The position numbers and the translations under genes were made by a program. Of a DNA stretch of 64,000 bases, positions 29,803 through 38,383 are shown piece by piece (position 1 is the stretch's first letter; each line of letters opens with the position of its first letter). The DNA lies in NCBI RefSeq assembly GCF_001870485.1, contig NZ_MDKE01000066.1, positions 1 through 64,000 of the forward strand, in the 5' to 3' direction. Origin of the DNA: Oceanisphaera psychrotolerans. Its GTDB lineage: Bacteria > Pseudomonadota > Gammaproteobacteria > Enterobacterales > Aeromonadaceae. The notes beneath the pieces were generated by a model. That model ran no database searches. It had not been told where the DNA came from and saw only the letters and a program-made list of their open reading frames with translations.

Positions 29803-30654
29803 TTAGCGTCGGTTGCCGCGATAGGCAGGTGACGCATTCAGCACCATGTGACGGTTGACGTCTTTGTATAGCAGGTAGCGGAAACGGGTCGGGCCACCGG
29901 CATAGCAGGCCTGCGGACAGAAGGCGCGCAACCACATGTAGTCGCCGGCTTCCACTTCTACCCAGTCCTGATTCAGGTGGTAAACCGCCTTGCCTTCCAG
30001 TACGTACAGGCCGTGTTCCATGACGTGAGTTTCGTCGAACGGGATCACGCCGCCAGACTGGAAGGTCACGATGTTCACGTGCATGTCGTGACGAATGTCG
30101 GTCGGATCGGTGAAGCGAGTGGTGGCCCAGGCATCGTTGGTGTCCGGCATGGCGGTCGGTGCGATGTCGTTTTCGTTGGTGACGAAGGCTTCCGGCACTT
30201 CGATGCCGTCAACAAATTCGTAGGCCTTGCGCAGCCAGTGGAAGCGTACCGGCGCATCGCTGTCGTTCCTGACGGTCCAGTTGGCACCGGGCGGCAGGTA
30301 GGCGTATCCACCCAGTTCCATGTGGTGCTCTTTGCCTTCCAGCGTCAGGGTCATTTCACCTTCTACGATGAAAATAACGCCTTCGGCACCGGCGTCCAGC
30401 TCGGGCTTGTTACTGCCCCCCTGCGGAGACACTTCCATGATGTAATGAGAGAAGGTCTCGGAGAAACCACTCATCGGCCGGGCGATAACCCACAGGCGGG
30501 TTAGATCCCAGAACGGCAGGAAGCTGGTCACGATGTCGCTCATGACCCCCTTGGGAATAATGGCATAGGCTTCGGTGAACACGGCACGATCGTGGATCAG
30601 CTGAGTCTGCGGCGGCAGGCCGCCCTTGGGGGCATAATAGGTATTACGGGCCAT
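29803..30654 (-). CDS. allE: (S)-ureidoglycine aminohydrolase (bicupin)
   Basis: A 283-residue double-cupin protein. The N-terminal cupin contains GAEGVIFIVEGEMTLTLEGK; the C-terminal cupin contains GGVIPFDETHVMEHGLYVLE (candidate metal ligands Glu/His/His), AGDYMWLRAFCPQACYAGG and FRYLLYKDVNRH. These match AllE/YlbA, which releases ammonia from (S)-ureidoglycine in purine/allantoin breakdown. It is transcribed divergently from a LysR regulator and followed by a terminator. The other allantoin enzymes (allantoinase, allantoate amidohydrolase) are not in the window. Confidence 0.93.
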   Translation of the reverse strand: MARNTYYAPKGGLPPQTQLIHDRAVFTEAYAIIPKGVMSDIVTSFLPFWDLTRLWVIARPMSGFSETFSHYIMEVSPQGGSNKPELDAGAEGVIFIVEGEMTLTLEGKEHHMELGGYAYLPPGANWTVRNDSDAPVRFHWLRKAYEFVDGIEVPEAFVTNENDIAPTAMPDTNDAWATTRFTDPTDIRHDMHVNIVTFQSGGVIPFDETHVMEHGLYVLEGKAVYHLNQDWVEVEAGDYMWLRAFCPQACYAGGPTRFRYLLYKDVNRHMVLNASPAYRGNRR

Positions 30655-30793
30655 GGTATCTGTCCTTTAATACGAGAGTGTCGGCGGCACGCCGACAAAA
30701 GCCACGCCATCTGGCATGACTGTATAAATGGTGAACACTCGCCATTGTAGGACAATGCCAATTGATTTATAAATTAAATAACTGAATGGCAAC

Positions 30794-30810
30794 CAGTGGA
30801 ATTTCCACTG
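30794..30810. promoter_or_regulatory. Palindrome just upstream of the LysR gene
   Basis: CAGTGGAA-T-TTCCACTG is a perfect 8+1+8 inverted repeat ending 11 bp before the LysR start, in the AT-rich allE/LysR intergenic region. A second, looser repeat AATGG-N10-CCATT lies at 30727-30746. Either could be a regulator site controlling the divergent pair; this is inference from position and symmetry. Confidence 0.45.
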
Positions 30811-30821
30811 ATGGAAGTCTA

Positions 30822-31691
30822 ATGAATCTGAATGTCACCCTGGATCCGGTGTTGCTACGCAGCTTTATTGCCGTGGCCGACACCGGCAGTTTTACCCGCG
30901 CCGCCGACAGCACTCACCTCACCCAGTCGACGGTCAGCCAGCAGATCCGCAAGCTGGAGGCCCAGCTCGGGTGCGAACTGCTGCATCGCAAGGGCCGCTA
31001 CATTACCGCCACTCTGGAAGGGGAGCGGGTACTGAGCTACGCCCGCCGCATTCTGCTGTTGATGAACGAGGCGGTAGCCCAGACCAGCCTCAGTGCCGAA
31101 CAGCAGAAAATTCGTTTGGGCGTGCCCGAAGACTTTGCCACTCACGCCATCATGCCGACTCTCTCTGCGTTTTCCAGCGAGTATCCGGGTATCCGGCTGG
31201 AGGTAAAAAGCGGTCTGTGCAGCGATATCTGGCGCGAGTTTCAACGAGGGGATATGGATCTGGCGCTGGTCAAACAACGCCAGGGCAGCGCGCCCGGTCT
31301 GGCCAGCTGGCCCGAGCCGCTGTGCTGGATTGACAGCCTGCACGGCAATAATCTGGAGAGCCATCCCGTTCCGCTAGTCACCTTTCCCATCGGTGGCCTC
31401 TATCGCAGCGAGATGGCCCACACCTTCGACCGACTGGGCCGCAGCTGGCGCCTGTCTTATGTCAGTACCAGCCTGTCGGGAGTATGCTGCGCGGTAGAAG
31501 CAGGCCTGGGCATCTCTCTGCTGCCCCGGAGACTGGTCACCCCCCGGCACCGCATTCTCGACCAACGAAACGGCCTGCCACCGGTACCGGATCTGGAGCT
31601 GACCCTGCACGCCCAGGACAAACTGTCGACCCACTGCAAAATACTGGCCGACCGGCTGATCGGCGCCTGTGACGACACCTGCCGGCAATAG
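30822..31691 (+). CDS. LysR family transcriptional regulator
   Basis: A 289-residue LTTR with the N-terminal winged helix-turn-helix (LRSFIAVADTGSFTRAADST, HLTQSTVSQQIRKLEAQLG) and a C-terminal periplasmic-binding-like effector domain (IRLGVPEDFATHAIMPTL…). The ATG at 30822 follows GGAAG; the earlier ATG at 30786 would start inside a palindrome and is less likely. It is divergent from allE, so it is a candidate regulator of that gene, but the effector is unknown. Confidence 0.9.
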   Translation: MNLNVTLDPVLLRSFIAVADTGSFTRAADSTHLTQSTVSQQIRKLEAQLGCELLHRKGRYITATLEGERVLSYARRILLLMNEAVAQTSLSAEQQKIRLGVPEDFATHAIMPTLSAFSSEYPGIRLEVKSGLCSDIWREFQRGDMDLALVKQRQGSAPGLASWPEPLCWIDSLHGNNLESHPVPLVTFPIGGLYRSEMAHTFDRLGRSWRLSYVSTSLSGVCCAVEAGLGISLLPRRLVTPRHRILDQRNGLPPVPDLELTLHAQDKLSTHCKILADRLIGACDDTCRQ

Positions 31692-31714
31692 CGGAGGTCA
31701 CCGTCCATCAACCT

Positions 31715-31740
31715 GAAAAAACCTCACGGGGAGGTTTTTC
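31715..31740. terminator. Bidirectional terminator between LysR and GntR genes
   Basis: The inverted repeat GAAAAAACCTC / GAGGTTTTTC has A- and T-runs in its arms and lies between the convergent LysR (+) and GntR (-) genes. Confidence 0.8.
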
Positions 31741-31777
31741 ATTCACCGGTATACGCAAGCCTCGGCCATGTGCCAGC

Positions 31778-32479
31778 TCAGAGTTCGGCAAAAATGTGCT
31801 TCAGGTTGACGTCTTCCTCGGCCGCAGGCTCCAGCTGTAGCTGGGCTTCGATTTCATTGAGGTGGTCAATCATCAGCTGCACCGCCTGATCTACATGATG
31901 GCCGGCAATGGCGTCCAGCAGCGCGTTATGCTCGCTGCATGACAGGCCGGAATGATTTGCCCTTCCCTTGCGTGATCCCGAGCCCTGATAGAGGGCCACG
32001 ATCAGCGAAGAGCGGGGGATAATCTCGTGCAGAAAGGAGGTCAGCACCGGCTTGTCGGCCAGTTTGCCAATCAACAGATGAAATTCGCCGGACAAGCGAA
32101 TACGCAGGCTCTGATCGCCCTGCTCAATGGCCTGATGTTCCCGCTCCAGATGTTCCAGCAGCAGCTTCTTTTCGCGTACCGTGCATTTGCTGGCCAGCTC
32201 CCGCACCAGTTCCGCCTCGATCAGGCGACGAGCCTGAAAAATGTCCCGCGCCTCTTCCGGCGAGGGTTCGGCCACGAAGGCGCCGCTGTTGGGCACCAGG
32301 TTGACCAGCTTGTGGTAAGACAATTGCAACAACAGCTTGCGCACGAAGCCCCGGCTCAGGCCAAAGGTTTCGCTCAGGTCTTCTTCTTTCAAACGGGTGC
32401 CGGGCAGCAACTTGTGCGCCACTATCGCTTCCCAGATGCGCTGATAGACGGTATCCAGATTGTTGGTTTTATTATTCAT
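31778..32479 (-). CDS. GntR family regulator, FadR/FCD subfamily
   Basis: A 233-residue protein from the ATG at 32479 (MNNKTNNLDTVYQRIWEAIV). It has a winged-helix domain (RLKEEDLSETFGLSRGFVRK) and an all-helical FCD effector domain (RRLIEAELVRELASK, FHLLIGKLADKPVLTSFLHE, SEHNALLDAIAGHHVDQAVQ) with likely metal-site residues. An in-frame extension to 32971 is a separate decayed gene, not part of this protein. TCGTNAACAA sites occur upstream of this gene and upstream of the racemase at 38031, suggesting autoregulation and control of ureide catabolism. Confidence 0.92.
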   Translation of the reverse strand: MNNKTNNLDTVYQRIWEAIVAHKLLPGTRLKEEDLSETFGLSRGFVRKLLLQLSYHKLVNLVPNSGAFVAEPSPEEARDIFQARRLIEAELVRELASKCTVREKKLLLEHLEREHQAIEQGDQSLRIRLSGEFHLLIGKLADKPVLTSFLHEIIPRSSLIVALYQGSGSRKGRANHSGLSCSEHNALLDAIAGHHVDQAVQLMIDHLNEIEAQLQLEPAAEEDVNLKHIFAEL

Positions 32480-32591
32480 GCTCTTGGCCCTGTTTCGTCC
32501 GGCAAGGCGGCGCGCTGATCGCCCTACCGGTATCCCGCTACCGGATACACAATGCACCGGCACATGACGCACAGAGTAACACAGGGCAATA

Positions 32592-32601
32592 TCGTCAACA
32601 A
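32592..32601 (+). promoter_or_regulatory. Candidate GntR (FCD) operator upstream of gntR
   Basis: TCGTCAACAA fits the TNGTNNACNA consensus of FCD-type GntR regulators, and a half-like TCGTTAAAGA lies 20 bp further at 32613. The site is about 113 bp upstream of the regulator's own start. The same motif occurs twice in front of the racemase gene. Confidence 0.5.
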
Positions 32602-32639
32602 TAAAGCAACATGTCGTTAAAGAGAGGGCGAAGCCATCT

Positions 32640-32870
32640 CGAACCAGGGCTGCAATTTCAGCGCTGCGGCCGATAGCGGGCCGACCACCGCGAGCCGCCT
32701 CATGAACCACAGCCTCGCCGATGCCGAATACCGGAATCGATACCCGGGCACGCAATGCCTCAAGCCTCGAGTCGCTAAACGTCGGCCACAGCAGGACCGG
32801 ACTGGCTTGACACCCATACGACACTGGCTGACGTGAAGCATGTGCAAGGCTTGCCATCATGACGGGGCCG
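32640..32870 (-). pseudogene. Remnant of an Asp/Glu/hydantoin racemase-like gene
   Basis: The minus strand upstream of gntR is open and encodes PVLLWPTFSDSRLEALRARV followed by SIPVFGIGEAVVHEAARGG, which resembles the central (FxDxGLxALR, PVxGIGEA) block of Asp/Glu/hydantoin racemases. No proper N-terminus with the INPNT motif and no second catalytic Cys region are present, so this looks like a truncated leftover. The rest of the 745-bp gap (32480-33224) shows no intact gene. Confidence 0.5.
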
Positions 32871-33224
32871 GCCACAGGATCAATGTCGCCGGCTGTCATG
32901 GGAACACGCCGCCAGACAGCGGCCGGCAAGGCTGCGACCGACCCGAGTGAAACTGGCAGGGGCAGGTCCACCCCGCTAGTATTCTACAAAAGTCAGCCCC
33001 AACATGGCCCATACGGCGCCACCCTGCGGGTTCGACGGCTGCGGCCTGCCAGCCACAGCCAGAAAATGCCAATTTGTTCATGCCGTTTGTGGATTCGTTT
33101 TTAACGGTCGCTCCATGATTTAACGATGTTGTCGTTATTCGACAACCGGGAAGAACATGAAGCCGGATTGCATGATAACAGCGCTCTCGCCACTCGATGG
33201 TCGGGCGAATAAGGAAACCTCAGG

Positions 33225-35594
33225 ATGAACTTCAAACCGAACACACCCCTTGCCGGGTGTCTGATGTCACTGCTGGTGATATTTGCCGCCCAGGCCGCGC
33301 CCAGATTTGACGGCAACCCCGACAATCTGCCCCCCGGCCGGTTGAAAACCCAGATCGAAAAATTACCCTACCCCGCCCAGAAGCGGGCCCTGGAGTGGCT
33401 TGAACGATTCGATATTCCGGCCCAGGACTTCGAGTTTCTGCGGGCCGATCAGGACGGTGCCATCTTTTATGAAGATACCGTACTGCCGGAACAAACCGAC
33501 GACGACACCACAGACGAGGTGGGTGAGCCGCTGGCGGTCGCGCCGGAAGACACCTTCTTTCTGCACAGCCGTCCCGGCGCCGGCAAGGTCGTGTTCCTCG
33601 ACTTCGACGGCCATGTGATCAGCGGAACGGCCTGGAGTAATGGTGCCACTCTCCATGCCCGACCTTACGATACCGATGGCAGCCCGGACAATTTCAGCGA
33701 CACCGAACGCGGCCGCATCGCCGAGATCTGGCACCGTATCGCCGAGGATATGGCGCCGTTTGATATCGATGTCACCACCGAAGATCCCGGTGCGTTCGGA
33801 CCAAACGTCGGTCATGTACTGATCACCGAAGATACCGACGAGTTCGGCACGGCCATGCCGGCACAGGGTGCCGGCGGGGTCGCCTATGTGGGCGTCTGGG
33901 GTATCAGCAACTACGAGTACTACTCACCGGCGCTGGTTTACGCCAACAATCTAGGGCCCTACGTGGCTCCCTGGGTAGCCGAGGCGGCAACACACGAGTT
34001 CGGGCACAACCTCGGGCTCAGCCATGACGGCACCTCCACTCAGGGTTACTACGGTGGCCACGGCTCCGGCTTTGTTTCCTGGGGCCCGATCATGGGCCTG
34101 GGCTACTACAGCCAGGTCACCCAGTGGAGCAAGGGCGAATACGCCGACGCCAACAACAGTCAGGACGATGTTCAGATCATTGGCAATAAGCTGGGCATTC
34201 GCGCCGATGACCACGGCAACGATATGGCCGGTGCCACCCCGCTGGTGGCCGATGCCACCGGCAACATCCATTCAACCTCACCGGAAATCGACCCCGGTAA
34301 TCTGGTACCGGCCAACAAGGGGGTGATCGAAACCCGCAACGATCGCGATCTGTTCTGGTTCGACACCGCCGCAGGCAATGTGTCCCTGACCATCAACCCG
34401 GCCTGGGAAAGCTTTTATAACGACAACCGGCGCGGCGCCAACCTCGACATTCAAGCCAGCCTGTACGATGCCCAGGGTAATCTGGTGATCAGCGTCGATC
34501 CGCTGAATGAGACCATGGCGCAAATCGATCAATCCCTGGCGGCCGGTCGTTATTACCTCGAAGTCACCGGTGCCGGTAACAGCATGACGCCTTACAGCGA
34601 CTACGGCAGCCTGGGCATGTATTTCATCTCCGGTACCATACTGCCGACACAGGGAGATACCACGGCGCCGACCCCGAACCCGGCCGGCTGGTGGGCCACC
34701 CCGCCCACGGCGCAAGGTACTGACCAAATCGACATGGCGGTGAATCCGGCCAGCGACGACTCCGGTACTGTGCAATACAACTTCCTGTGTGCAGCTGGCG
34801 GCACGGGCTGTAGCAACAGCGGCTGGCAGGATGACACCGGCTACAGCGCTACCGGGCTGCAAGCCGGCACCAGCTACAGCTTTCAGGTGAAAGCGAGAGA
34901 CTCGGCCGGCAACGAAACAGCCCTGTCGGCGATTCGCTCGGCCACCACCCTGAACAACCAGTCGCCGGTCGCGGTAAATGATAGCGCCGTGACTAACCAG
35001 GGCCAGTCCGTTGCCATCGACGTGCTGGCCAACGACACCGACCCCGAGAACGATACTCTGTCAATCAACGGCTTCCAGCAAGCAGGCAACGGCAGCGTCG
35101 GCCAGAGCGGCAACAGCCTGGTATATACGCCGGCCAACGGCTTCGTGGGCAGCGACAGCTTCACCTACACCGTGACCGACGGTACCAGCACCTCGGCCCC
35201 GGCGACGGTAACCGTCACCGTGAATGAGGCAAACCAGCCGCCGGTGGCCGTAGACGACAGCGCCAGCGTCAAGCTGAGCAGCTCACTGACGATTGACGTG
35301 CTCGGCAACGACAGCGATCCCGACAACGATGCGCTGACCATCAGCAGTTTCAGTCAGGGCAGCAAGGGTACGGTCACGCTGTCGGCGGCCGGTGATCAAC
35401 TCGTGTATAACAGTGGCAACAAGCGTGGGGGCGATACCGTGAACTACACCATCAGTGATGGTCATGGCCATACTGCGACCGCCACGCTCAGCATCAACAT
35501 CAGCCCCAAGGGCCAGAGTGACGGCGGCGACAGTGGCGATGGTGGCGACACTAGTGGCGGCAGCGGAAAATGCCACCCGAAACGGGGCTGCTGA
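33225..35594 (+). CDS. Secreted zinc metalloprotease with Fn3 and cadherin-like repeats
   Basis: A 789-residue protein with an N-terminal signal peptide (MSLLVIFAAQAAP) and a prodomain-like region. The metzincin-type catalytic domain has HEFGHNLGLSHD (three zinc His plus Glu, about residues 260-271) and a downstream Met-turn-like GPIMGLGYY. A pre-peptidase-like region (about residues 350-470), one fibronectin type III domain (about 485-575) and two cadherin/Ig-like repeats (VLANDTDPENDTLSI, VLGNDSDPDNDALTI) follow. The tail is Gly/Asp/Ser-rich and ends in GKCHPKRGC with two Cys. An extracellular proteolytic role is inferred. A terminator follows. Confidence 0.88.
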   Translation: MNFKPNTPLAGCLMSLLVIFAAQAAPRFDGNPDNLPPGRLKTQIEKLPYPAQKRALEWLERFDIPAQDFEFLRADQDGAIFYEDTVLPEQTDDDTTDEVGEPLAVAPEDTFFLHSRPGAGKVVFLDFDGHVISGTAWSNGATLHARPYDTDGSPDNFSDTERGRIAEIWHRIAEDMAPFDIDVTTEDPGAFGPNVGHVLITEDTDEFGTAMPAQGAGGVAYVGVWGISNYEYYSPALVYANNLGPYVAPWVAEAATHEFGHNLGLSHDGTSTQGYYGGHGSGFVSWGPIMGLGYYSQVTQWSKGEYADANNSQDDVQIIGNKLGIRADDHGNDMAGATPLVADATGNIHSTSPEIDPGNLVPANKGVIETRNDRDLFWFDTAAGNVSLTINPAWESFYNDNRRGANLDIQASLYDAQGNLVISVDPLNETMAQIDQSLAAGRYYLEVTGAGNSMTPYSDYGSLGMYFISGTILPTQGDTTAPTPNPAGWWATPPTAQGTDQIDMAVNPASDDSGTVQYNFLCAAGGTGCSNSGWQDDTGYSATGLQAGTSYSFQVKARDSAGNETALSAIRSATTLNNQSPVAVNDSAVTNQGQSVAIDVLANDTDPENDTLSINGFQQAGNGSVGQSGNSLVYTPANGFVGSDSFTYTVTDGTSTSAPATVTVTVNEANQPPVAVDDSASVKLSSSLTIDVLGNDSDPDNDALTISSFSQGSKGTVTLSAAGDQLVYNSGNKRGGDTVNYTISDGHGHTATATLSINISPKGQSDGGDSGDGGDTSGGSGKCHPKRGC

Positions 35595-35656
35595 CAAGTA
35601 GCACACAGCCCCGATACGACCGCTCCCCGCCCCCCTGACGGACGGCATCGAGCACT

Positions 35657-35689
35657 GGCGGAGCAGGTCATGCCTGTTCCGCCTTTTTT
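35657..35689 (+). terminator. Intrinsic terminator after the metalloprotease
   Basis: GGCGGAGCAGG / CCTGTTCCGCC forms an 11-bp stem with one mismatch and is followed by six T residues. Confidence 0.85.
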
Positions 35690-35698
35690 ATGCTTGAC

Positions 35699-35726
35699 GC
35701 AAAAAGCCCTGCCTGTAGCAGGGCTT
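35699..35726 (-). terminator. Intrinsic terminator after the NCS1 permease
   Basis: On the minus strand, stem AAGCCCTGC / GCAGGGCTT is followed by TTTTT. It is a separate structure from the adjacent plus-strand terminator. Confidence 0.85.
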
Positions 35727-35772
35727 GCCGGTTCAAGCTCCCGCCCCGCACCAAGGGTGCGGGGCGGCGTGA

Positions 35773-37164
35773 TTACTGACGGAAGCGTTGGCAGGGCTGC
35801 CAGTGCTGCATCAGCAGATAGTAGATGATGCCGGCAGGCAACAGGCTGGCGTACCAGGACACCGAGGAGAAGGTCAGGGCCACTATGGCTCCGGACAGAG
35901 CCGCTATGATGGCACCGTAATTGACGCCTTTGTAGGGACCCTGCTCATCGTAGAGCTTGTCCAGATCCAGCTTGCGGCGACGCAGAATGAAGTAGTCCAC
36001 CACCATGACCGCGAAGATGGGGCCGAGGAAGGCCGAATAGGTCTGCACGAATAGCTGCAGGCCGGCGGAAGATTCTTCCTTGACCAGCTCCCAGGGGAAG
36101 GTACAGAAGGCCAGCAGACCCACCAGTATGGTGGAGGTACGGAACTTCAGCTTGAACACGTCCATCAGGATATAGGTCGGCGGCACCACGTTGTTGAGCA
36201 CGTTGGTGGTGACCTGAGCGAAGGCAATGAACAGCAGGGTAATGACCAGCAGCGGTGTATTGTCGACGGCACTGGAGAAGACCTGAATCGGGTCGGACAC
36301 CCCGGTGGCACCGGACACCATCAGGCCAATCAGTCCCATGAACAGGGTGCAGGGCAGGATGGACATGGCGTAAATCACCGTCAGCAGACCCGGCCTGGTG
36401 CCTTCTTTCAGCTCGCGGGAATAATCGCTGACATTCAGCATCATGGTGCTGTAGATTCCGAGGAACAACATGGTGGCGCCCCAGAACGGTAAGCCCCAGG
36501 TGCCTTCGACGTTCACCAGATTGGTGGTGATCTCTTCACCGTAGCGGTTGATAACGCTCCAGAACATGTAGACCAGCGCCAGCAGAATAAAGCCGCTGCC
36601 CACGTTTTCCAGCCACTTGATGCCCTGGAAACCGAAGATGGACAGGCCAATCTGCAAAAACTGGAACAGCACGAAGTACAGCACCAGGTTGTCGTAACCG
36701 AACAGGGTGGCAGACACCGCATTGATGGCGCCGGCGCCGATCCAGCTCTGAAAGCCGTACCAGACGATGGCCGGTATCGCCCGCACCAGCCCCGGGAAAC
36801 GGGTACCGGCAAAGCCGAAGGCGCTCCGCGCCTGTACCATGAAGGGAATGCCGTATTTGTAACCGGCGGCGCCGTTCAACGCCAGGGCGATGCCGATCAC
36901 GAAACAGCCAATGGCAATCGCCACGCAGGTTTGCAGCAGGTTGAGGGTGCCGACGATACTGGAACCCATGGTAAAGGTACCGATGGATACGCAGCCACCG
37001 AACCAGGCCAGCAGGTAGGAAAATCGCCCCATGATCCTGTGCTTTTGCGGTGCCAGTGATTCTTCGCCGGCTTTCTTGTCGTTCGGGTTGGCCGCTACGG
37101 CAGGCCGGGAGGTGCCATTGTTCGTGGAGATGGCGCTTTCGCTGTTTACATGTTGCATTGCCAT
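35773..37164 (-). CDS. NCS1 family nucleobase/allantoin:cation symporter
   Basis: A 463-residue, roughly twelve-helix transporter with NCS1 signatures: LAWFGGCVSIGTFTMGSSIV, PFMVQARSAFGFAGTRFPGL, WYGFQSWIGAGAINAVSATL and VVDYFILRRRKLDL. The family imports purines, allantoin, hydantoins or cytosine with Na+ or H+. Its position next to a hydantoin/allantoin-type racemase and near allE makes allantoin or a related ureide a reasonable guess for the substrate. It lies about 130 bp after the racemase in the same direction, so co-transcription is likely. Confidence 0.92.
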   Translation of the reverse strand: MAMQHVNSESAISTNNGTSRPAVAANPNDKKAGEESLAPQKHRIMGRFSYLLAWFGGCVSIGTFTMGSSIVGTLNLLQTCVAIAIGCFVIGIALALNGAAGYKYGIPFMVQARSAFGFAGTRFPGLVRAIPAIVWYGFQSWIGAGAINAVSATLFGYDNLVLYFVLFQFLQIGLSIFGFQGIKWLENVGSGFILLALVYMFWSVINRYGEEITTNLVNVEGTWGLPFWGATMLFLGIYSTMMLNVSDYSRELKEGTRPGLLTVIYAMSILPCTLFMGLIGLMVSGATGVSDPIQVFSSAVDNTPLLVITLLFIAFAQVTTNVLNNVVPPTYILMDVFKLKFRTSTILVGLLAFCTFPWELVKEESSAGLQLFVQTYSAFLGPIFAVMVVDYFILRRRKLDLDKLYDEQGPYKGVNYGAIIAALSGAIVALTFSSVSWYASLLPAGIIYYLLMQHWQPCQRFRQ

Positions 37165-37297
37165 TGGTGTGTCCTCGGTATTCCATCACTATAGTGGCAG
37201 CTTGTCACCGCTACCGCCTTCCTCTGCCGGCTGCCCTGAGCCGTGCATATGTTGTAACAGGCAGGCGCCCTGCCTGTTACGGTATCGGTCTCGCTCC

Positions 37298-38031
37298 TCA
37301 GGCGATATTGCGTCGTTGCCCCGGGTGAGCCATTTCCGGACGGGGCCAGTTGAAGGTCAGTACCTTGCTGGTACCCAGTTTCATGTCCACCATGGCCTCA
37401 CAGAGCTTGACCGCGGCCACGGTTCCATCGATCACCGGAATGCCGATTTCCTGCTCGATATATTCCCGATACTGGGACATCCCGGCGCAGCCAGTACGAT
37501 GGCTTCTGCATAATCGTCTTCCCGCGCCCGCAGGCATTCGGCAACCACCTTGGCGATGGCGGCATCCGGCGAATTGGCCAGATCCAGCACCTTCATCGGT
37601 GTGGTGCGAATCTTCTTGCACTGCTCACGGAAGCCGTAGCGGCTGACCAGATGCTCGGTCATGAAACGTACCCGGGGCGCCGTGGTCACCACGCTGAAAC
37701 AGGCACCGCTCATCACCGCCATGTGAAAGGCCGCCTCGGCAATGCCCAGCACCGGCTTGTCGGTCAGTTCCCGGGCAGCATAGAGGCCGGGGTCGCCGAA
37801 GCAGGCCAGCACATAGGCGTCGATACCTTCTTCCCGATCGCCTTTTGCTATTTCCTCCAGCACGCCGGGTACCGACAGCGATTCGTCGTAGAAGCTTTCG
37901 ATGGAAGCCGGACCACTGGCCGGACTGACCGCCAGAATCTCGGTATCGGGACGGGCCACCTTGTCGGCCAGCCGCTGTAACGCATCGGTAAAGGACTGAG
38001 TGGTATTGGGGTTGATGATCTTGATTCTCAC
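37298..38031 (-). pseudogene. Asp/Glu/hydantoin (allantoin) racemase, frameshifted in this sequence
   Basis: The N-terminal part (MRIKIINPNTTQSFTDALQR, SGPASIESFYDESLSVPG, PVLGIAEAAFHMAVM) runs from 38031. The end expected after IVLGCAGM (SQYREYIEQEIGIPVIDGTV…) is displaced by one frame at about 37491, giving a premature stop at 37432. Restoring one base (coding CTGGCTGC to CTGGGCTGC) regenerates the conserved catalytic-Cys motif GCAGM and a normal 244-residue protein. Relatives racemise hydantoins or allantoin (HpxA-like). The next gene is an NCS1 permease. Two GntR-like operators lie upstream. Confidence 0.87.
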
Positions 38032-38064
38032 GGCGACCTCCTTGTTTACGAAACATCGATATTA

Positions 38065-38092
38065 TCGTTAACAATAGATCGATCGTTAACGG
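38065..38092 (+). promoter_or_regulatory. Tandem candidate GntR operators upstream of the racemase
   Basis: TCGTTAACAA (38065-38074) and TCGTTAACGG (38083-38092) are spaced 18 bp start to start, 34-61 bp upstream of the racemase ATG at 38031. They fit the FCD-GntR consensus TNGTNNACNA. Further TTTACGA-type half-sites lie at 38045 and 38111. The remaining AT-rich gap to 38383 holds no gene. Confidence 0.55.
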
Positions 38093-38317
38093 TCTGTAAA
38101 CATATTTACGAGATCCGTTTTTTGTAAATCAGGAACACCATGGTCGTCATCTGGGGAGCGAACAAAAAAGGAGAGAAACAAAGCACTGATTAAAAAGGAA
38201 AATAAATTAATCGATGTATTCAGTCACCCCGAGTGGAGCCAAGAAGACCGAATTTTGGTGCATCATACTTATCTAGATTGTTATCAATTATGTGATTCAG
38301 CGCATAAAAATGACGTA

Positions 38318-38344
38318 TAAAAAAACCCTCCGGGGTGGAGGGTT
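38318..38344 (-). terminator. Intrinsic terminator after the YebC/YeeN-family gene
   Basis: On the minus strand, stem AACCCTCC / GGAGGGTT is followed by a run of T residues (A-run at 38319-38325 on the plus strand). Confidence 0.85.
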
Positions 38345-38383
38345 CTCTCGATTATTGTTTGCGCTGATGTGGATTCGGCCGGC

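Noticed and set aside
32480-32971. N-terminal extension of the GntR regulator by about 164 codons
   Set aside because: The winged-helix domain starts at 32479 as usual, and the extension resembles a decayed racemase instead.
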